A stretch of DNA of 7,208 nt, taken from the NCBI GenBank assembly GCA_002732845.1, contig NVSZ01000103.1, positions 213-7,420 of the forward strand, written 5' to 3'. The notes below the pieces were generated by a model. That model was not told where the DNA came from. It worked only from the letters and a program-made list of their open reading frames with translations, and did no database searches. Each line of letters opens with the position of its first letter. The first letter of the stretch is position 1. Both the position numbers and the translations under genes were made by a program. This DNA is from Rhodospirillaceae bacterium (GTDB taxonomy: Bacteria; Pseudomonadota; Alphaproteobacteria; Rhodospirillales; Magnetovibrionaceae). Positions 3,099 to 7,208 of this stretch are shown piece by piece.

Positions 3099-5873
3099 TT
3101 AACGTTTCACCCGCATCAATTCTTCAAGCATCTGATCGGCTGTTGAGATGATCTTCGTGCTGGCAGAATAGGCCCGTTGCACCACAATCATATTGGTGAA
3201 TTCTGCACCGATATCAACTGTCGAGGCTTCGAGCGCGGATTGAACCACCTGACCCGCGGCACCCGAATCCGCCACACGCAGAGTGTAGTCACCAGAGTTC
3301 TGGGTGGCACTCCAAACGTTGCCTGAACGGCTTTCCAATTGGTTTGGGTTCACAAAGGTCGCCACCGGAATTTTAAAGATTTTCCGGGTTTCACCGTTAT
3401 CAAACAGGGCCGTAACCAAACCATCTTGACCGATGGTCACGCCCGCAAAGGTTCCGAATTTCGAACCGTTCTGGGTGATAAAGGCCGGTGTGAAAGCGGC
3501 ACCAAATTGGGTCAAGCCATTTGCTTCCAATGTTGTGCCAAAATCCAGGGTAACCCGGTTACCTTCGCCAGTGGCGTTGCTCATGTTGTTCGCGCCATCG
3601 GCATAGTTCAAAATTTCAAGTTCGCTGACATTGAAACCCGAAGGCAAACCATCAGCATTAAACGTGATGCCGGCTGCCGTGGCGACGGCAATGGTGGTGC
3701 TGGCATAAGCTGTGCCATCCGCATCAACCGGCCGCGCCAATGCTGTGATACCCGAAGTATCAATGTCATTAGTGTCGTTGGTCACACTAGAGATATACAG
3801 AGTGTCAACACCGCCATCATTGTTTATATCAAACGTTTGAACCCGCAATCCAGTGGTCGCCATAACCGTATCGGTGGCTTCGATGGTGGTTTCGATTGCC
3901 GCCAACAAAGACGATAAAGAAATCGCCACATTGGCCGTGGTGGCCGTGGTGCTTGGCGCGGTGTTGGCGGTTGCCGTAGCCGCGGCTACGGTAAGCGCGG
4001 TTGGTGTTGCATTAAACGATTCTGTGTTGAGAATAGAAGTTGATGTCATCGTAATCACACCAGCTACATTAGCAACTGTATAACCAGCATTACCCGTTAT
4101 TGATGCCACCAAACCTGCAGCAACACTTGTGGCCGTATCACCTGCTTGGGCCGTATATGTCATCGTACCAGCTGTGAAACCCGTAAGTGTCGCACCAGTA
4201 TCAACTGGTGTAAGTGTAAATACATCACCAGCATCAATCGTACCTGCGATTGTAATATCTTGTGTTGCGGGATTTGTACCGTCAGCAGCGGTAGTGCCTG
4301 TGACACCAATTGTTGAAACACCAGCCGGAGCAAATGATGTGGCGCTAAGGGCCGATGGCGAGGCAAAGGCCGTGCCGATCACTGAAGAGGTGATTGCAAT
4401 GGCAGACCCCGTCGCCACCGCACCAACGGTGGTATTGGCATTAATTAAGGCGGCAAGTTGTGTGGCAACAGTTGAAGATGAAGTATCTGTCGCCGTAAAG
4501 TTATACGTCGCGCCGGCAACGGTAACGCTAAACACGTCACCAATATCAACGGTGCCATTAATCGTCACGGTATCCACCTGAGCGGTGCCCGGCGAAATTA
4601 CGGTACCTGAGGTCACGGTGCCGTCACCGCTCATATCAAAACCATAAGTGATGCCGTTGACCGTAAACGTATCATTGTCGTTGGGGAGTACGGCTCCATC
4701 GGCGGCCCCAAAGGCTCCGCCACCAAAACGCAACATGGTAAAGTCGCTATACAGGTTGTCTTGCTGTTTGACGGTGAAGGTCCCGGTTTGGTTGCTCACC
4801 GGCGCACCCGTGGCGTTCAAGGTCGACGACAGATCAACATAAATGTCGCCAACGCCGCTTTCGGTAAATTCAAGCGCGGTTGTGACGCCCGATTTAACGG
4901 CAATGCGGGTGCTGTCCACGGAAAAGGCCTTATCTTTGGCTTTGACTTCTGCGACCAACGCGGCCACCACTTGACTGAGGGTTTGGTTGCCATCAACCTG
5001 AATTTGGTTAGCGCCTGCGGTTCCGTTCACAAAGGTATAGGTTTGTGCCGTGGCCGAAGTAAAACCAATTTTGATGGTGCTGTTGGCCGCGGGAATGGCT
5101 GTAAATTCGATTAGACCCGTACTGGAATAAACACCCTTGGGCGATTGGTTATCGTACAAGGTCGCAACCGCTGTTCCCGGTGGGGGCTTAACGCTGAGAT
5201 CCCATTCGTTACTGGTGGCTGTTTTGACATAATTGATCGAAATATTGTTGGCATTACCCAGCGAGTTAAAATATTGAACGTCTGTTTTAAACGTATCCCC
5301 GGTTCCTGAACTTGAAGGCAGGTTAGCACCAACGGCAACATTGCTGGTCGCCGCGGCCGTACCACCCACACGGTTCAAGTTGATACTTTCCAGATAATCA
5401 GTGGAAATAATGTTTTGGTTGGTGACCGTGAGGGCCGCGCTGGATGGCACCACCGTTCCGGCCGCATCCGTTGGCCAACCTTGCAGATAATAACCAGCAG
5501 AGTTTTTCAAAAAACCTTGATCATCTTGAATAAACGAGCCCGCACGTGTGTACAGATAAGGATCGGAAATGCCCGGTGTGTTGGCTTGGTTAACAACAAA
5601 AAAGCCACCGCCGGACAAAGCCACATCGGTTGAAGACGTCGAAGCCTGTAACAAGCCTTGAACATCTGTGGATTGGCGTGGTTTTGATTGCACACCACCC
5701 GCAGAATAGAAGGTTGATGAGGTTTGCTTTGTCACCAAGGTCTGGAAGTTGACCGTGGTGCCTTTATAACCGATTGTACTCACATTCGTGATGTTATCGG
5801 AAATGGCGCCCATGGCGCTCGATTGAGCCGTGAGCCCGGACACACCGGAAAATAACGCACCATACAAGCTCAT
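3099..5873 (-). CDS. flgE: Flagellar hook protein FlgE, unusually large
   Basis: FlgE polymerises outside the cell into the hook, the universal joint between rod and filament. The N-terminus MSLYGALFSGVSGL, with DNITNVSTIGYKGTTVNFQT (residues 26-45), is the flagellar rod/hook motif. The C-terminus LEASTVDIGAEFTNMIVVQR (881-900) followed by AYSASTKIISTADQMLEEL is the matching coiled-coil half. Both ends are intact. At 924 residues it is far longer than Salmonella FlgE (403) and longer than most alphaproteobacterial versions. The excess is central: beta-rich Thr/Ala/Gly modules at about residues 255-350, 428-515 and 537-625, and a low-complexity Ala/Thr linker near 629-650 (see repeats). A NDGGVD loop (685-690) resembles a calcium-binding turn. 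A strong GAAGGAG Shine-Dalgarno lies 7 bases before the ATG. It follows flgD by 67 bases and has its own terminator. There is no signal peptide, as expected for type III export. Confidence 0.97.
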   Translation of the reverse strand: MSLYGALFSGVSGLTAQSSAMGAISDNITNVSTIGYKGTTVNFQTLVTKQTSSTFYSAGGVQSKPRQSTDVQGLLQASTSSTDVALSGGGFFVVNQANTPGISDPYLYTRAGSFIQDDQGFLKNSAGYYLQGWPTDAAGTVVPSSAALTVTNQNIISTDYLESINLNRVGGTAAATSNVAVGANLPSSSGTGDTFKTDVQYFNSLGNANNISINYVKTATSNEWDLSVKPPPGTAVATLYDNQSPKGVYSSTGLIEFTAIPAANSTIKIGFTSATAQTYTFVNGTAGANQIQVDGNQTLSQVVAALVAEVKAKDKAFSVDSTRIAVKSGVTTALEFTESGVGDIYVDLSSTLNATGAPVSNQTGTFTVKQQDNLYSDFTMLRFGGGAFGAADGAVLPNDNDTFTVNGITYGFDMSGDGTVTSGTVISPGTAQVDTVTINGTVDIGDVFSVTVAGATYNFTATDTSSSTVATQLAALINANTTVGAVATGSAIAITSSVIGTAFASPSALSATSFAPAGVSTIGVTGTTAADGTNPATQDITIAGTIDAGDVFTLTPVDTGATLTGFTAGTMTYTAQAGDTATSVAAGLVASITGNAGYTVANVAGVITMTSTSILNTESFNATPTALTVAAATATANTAPSTTATTANVAISLSSLLAAIETTIEATDTVMATTGLRVQTFDINNDGGVDTLYISSVTNDTNDIDTSGITALARPVDADGTAYASTTIAVATAAGITFNADGLPSGFNVSELEILNYADGANNMSNATGEGNRVTLDFGTTLEANGLTQFGAAFTPAFITQNGSKFGTFAGVTIGQDGLVTALFDNGETRKIFKIPVATFVNPNQLESRSGNVWSATQNSGDYTLRVADSGAAGQVVQSALEASTVDIGAEFTNMIVVQRAYSASTKIISTADQMLEELMRVKR
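3999..4265 (-). repeat. FlgE internal module B (residues about 537-625)
   Basis: The protein segment begins TQDITIAGTIDAGDVFTLT and runs through MTYTAQAGDTATSVAAGLVA to GVITMTSTSILNTESF. It aligns with module A at 4329-4592 in the pattern T-I-x-G-T-x-D-x-G-D-V-F, then x-T-Y, an alpha-helix-like stretch, and I-x-x-T-S. It has an extra 10-12 residue loop. The DNA is not similar at synonymous sites. The stretch 4021-4320 is about 46% GC by hand count, lower than the about 54% of 4321-4560, and favours GTA, ACA and GCA codons. Confidence 0.7.
4329..4592 (-). repeat. FlgE internal module A (residues about 428-515)
   Basis: The segment includes DTVTINGTVDIGDVFSVTV, then ATYNFTATDTSSSTVATQLA and AIAITSSVIGTAF. 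It is homologous at protein level to module B and more distantly to residues 255-350 of the same protein (IKIGF, TYTFV, LSQVVAALVAEV, RIAVKSG). Such beta-alpha-beta modules add surface domains to hook proteins; the function is inferred to be structural. Confidence 0.7.
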
Positions 5874-5880
5874 TTTATCT

Positions 5881-5887
5881 CTCCTTC
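5881..5887 (-). promoter_or_regulatory. Strong flgE ribosome binding site
   Basis: GAAGGAG on the minus strand, 7 bases before the flgE ATG at 5873. It is the best Shine-Dalgarno among the minus-strand genes, fitting a protein needed in more than a hundred copies per hook. No promoter was seen in the 67-base flgD-flgE gap (5874-5940). Confidence 0.85.
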
Positions 5888-5940
5888 AAAAAACGCTGCG
5901 ATTTGGGCAGCTCTGCTGTGTTTGTTTAATTGCATAGTCA

Positions 5941-6633
5941 TTAAGGTGCCGCCACAACGCTTGGGGCTTCTGTTACATTCAGAACGTCTTCAAGCGGGGC
6001 ATCAATCGCACCCATGGATAAAGTCACTTTACCGTCTTGTGCGCCCGCACCCGTGACCCGACCAAATACAGTTTGGGCGACGTTGATCAGGTCGCCTTCG
6101 CGATCTTTGGCGCTGACCACGGCGGTATAGGGGCCGTCCGGGGCTTGCGTGCCATCGGATTTCAGACCATCCCAAACGAAAACTTCTTTGCCCGCATCGG
6201 TGTTGATGCCAGTCGTATAGATGGTTTTGCCAATGGCATCTTGAATGGTGAGGGTGGCTTCGCTGGCTTTGTCTTCCAGATTAAAGGAGAACTTGGCTAC
6301 ACCATCTTCCAAATTAAAGGCATCGCCATTGGCTTCGATAATCGTGCCCAAATAGCTGACCATGGAACCAACCTGGCTGGTTTGCTGCATTTCAACCAAT
6401 TTCTCCAAGTTGGAGTTTTGATAGATTTGCTGCTCAACAGAAGCAAATTGCACCAATTGTGACGTAAATTCGTTTGCATCCAAGGGCTCAAGTGGATCTT
6501 GGTTTTGAAGCTGCGTAACGAGCAACGTCAAAAACTGATTGAGATCATCGTCTAACTTGTCTTGAGCGACTTGAGCCTGTGTTCTTGTGTCATTGACACC
6601 AACCTGAGTTGCTGCACTGCTGAGAATGCTCAT
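5941..6633 (-). CDS. flgD: Flagellar hook-capping (scaffold) protein FlgD
   Basis: FlgD sits at the tip of the growing hook and assists FlgE assembly; it is exported by the flagellar type III system. The 230 residues match the usual FlgD length of about 220-240. The N-terminal FlgD domain shows LNQFLTLLVTQLQNQDPLEP (31-50) and LDANEFTSQLVQFASVEQQI (51-70), the family signature. The middle MVSYLGTIIEANGD (91-104) leads into the Tudor/Ig-like hook-cap region, with the FlgD-Ig hallmark FVWDGLKSDGTQAPDGPYT (152-170). The tail beyond residue 210 is short and variable. The ATG at 6633 has AAGGA 8 bases before it. Only 12 bases separate it from the fliK stop and the ribosome site overlaps that stop, so translation is probably coupled. 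Confidence 0.97.
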   Translation of the reverse strand: MSILSSAATQVGVNDTRTQAQVAQDKLDDDLNQFLTLLVTQLQNQDPLEPLDANEFTSQLVQFASVEQQIYQNSNLEKLVEMQQTSQVGSMVSYLGTIIEANGDAFNLEDGVAKFSFNLEDKASEATLTIQDAIGKTIYTTGINTDAGKEVFVWDGLKSDGTQAPDGPYTAVVSAKDREGDLINVAQTVFGRVTGAGAQDGKVTLSMGAIDAPLEDVLNVTEAPSVVAAP

Positions 6634-6641
6634 GATCTTGT

Positions 6642-6648
6642 TCCTTTA
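6642..6648 (-). promoter_or_regulatory. fliK stop codon overlapping the flgD ribosome binding site
   Basis: The minus strand reads TAAAGGA: the TAA at 6648-6646 ends fliK and its last A begins AAGGA, which lies 8 bases before the flgD ATG. This arrangement favours translational coupling of hook-length control and hook-cap production. Confidence 0.75.
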
Positions 6649-7208
6649 TGCCGTGATATCTACACGGTCTTCTGAAATGATTTGTGGCTGTCCGGTCTGC
6701 ATTTGCATCAGCTCTTCAAGGGTCGGTTCCAAGATTGGTTCTGCGGGGCCTGATTTGCCCTGAGCCATTTCCTGAGCGTCGTTACCGTTTTCGCCGCGCA
6801 TATTAAAGCTTAAGTCCCCGGAATTTAAGTTCAGGCCCGCTTCACGCAATGCCCGTTCGAGTTCCCGAGAGTCTTGTTTCAGCAGATCCATGGTATCTTT
6901 GGTATCGGCACTGATGACCGCAGTTACGCGCCCGTCCTGTCCCATTTCCAATTGGATCTCAATACGGCCCAGATGGGCAGGTTTCAATTGAATGCGAATT
7001 TTGTCCATACCATCGTTGATGGCCTTGGAAATTTGTACTTTGACCTGTTCGGTAACAGGTGTTTCCGGTTGCTTTTGTGGCAATGCCTGTGGTTTGGCGG
7101 GCACTGCGGCTTGGTTGGCCTGCTGAGCTGGACCCGCAGGCGCGGCTGTGGCTTGTGGAGCTGAGACACCTTCTGCACCACCAACCTTTGCCCCCTGAAC
7201 TGCAGAGT
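6646..7208 (-). CDS. fliK: Flagellar hook-length control protein FliK (N-terminus cut by window edge)
   Basis: FliK is the secreted molecular ruler that, when the hook reaches length, makes FlhB switch export from hook to filament proteins. The visible 186 residues are the C-terminal part; the frame is open to the window edge. The first portion is a Pro/Ala/Gln-rich linker (SAPQATAAPAGPAQQANQAA), usual for FliK. The C-terminal export-switch (Flg_hook) domain shows KIRIQLKPAHLGRIEIQLEM (at about 7002-6943), the family signature, then GRVTAVISADTKDTMDLLKQ and SRELERALREAGLNL. It ends with an acidic/Gln-Met tail of about 50 residues. It is the first visible gene of the fliK-flgD-flgE operon. The promoter must lie to the right of the window. 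Confidence 0.93.
   Translation of the reverse strand, partial: SAVQGAKVGGAEGVSAPQATAAPAGPAQQANQAAVPAKPQALPQKQPETPVTEQVKVQISKAINDGMDKIRIQLKPAHLGRIEIQLEMGQDGRVTAVISADTKDTMDLLKQDSRELERALREAGLNLNSGDLSFNMRGENGNDAQEMAQGKSGPAEPILEPTLEELMQMQTGQPQIISEDRVDITA

Noticed and set aside
3339..3917. 192-residue plus-strand ORF antisense to flgE
   Set aside because: It lies wholly inside flgE, whose frame has clear domain motifs at both ends; the antisense product has no recognisable motif. The same applies to plus-strand frames at 3853-4083, 4129-4581 and 4761-5114.

Overview
This window is a flagellar basal-body and hook locus from an alphaproteobacterium of medium GC (roughly 50% by eye). The class assignment rests mainly on a complete SciP/DUF1153 gene, a family confined to Alphaproteobacteria, lying beside fliF and flgE. 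As I recall, Caulobacter has the same neighbourhood (fliK-flgD-flgE, sciP, fliF). I cannot name a genus; a Rhodospirillales-like marine lineage would fit.

Layout, right to left, because almost everything is on the minus strand. The C-terminal part of fliK (hook-length control) enters from the right edge, followed 12 bases later by flgD (hook cap) and 67 bases later by a very large flgE (hook protein, 924 residues). These three look like one operon. It ends at a strong intrinsic terminator at 3028-3060. A 33-codon minus-strand ORF of unknown status follows the terminator directly. A plus-strand gene of 147 codons (2388-2831) faces flgE; it has a FlaG-like core and a low-complexity tail. It is preceded by a 29-codon ORF with a good Shine-Dalgarno sequence. 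Divergent from that pair is sciP (minus strand, 92 residues), and 222 bases further on is fliF (MS-ring protein), which starts at a GTG and leaves the window at its C-terminal FliG-binding end.

How the parts work together: FliF builds the MS ring on which the export gate and switch assemble. FlgD caps the growing hook, FlgE polymerises into it, and FliK measures it and switches export specificity. In Caulobacter, SciP restrains the cell-cycle regulator CtrA. Here the sciP upstream region carries two CtrA-like half-site pairs with closely related sequence in inverted orientation. This suggests, by inference, that the locus sits inside a CtrA/SciP feedback loop.

The most unusual points are the FlgE central region, where two tandem homologous modules appear to be inserted inside a third related module; the small divergent gene pair (29-codon ORF plus FlaG-like protein) between sciP and flgE; and the 33-codon ORF behind the flgE terminator. 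No RNA genes, CRISPR arrays, insertion sequences or phage genes were seen.
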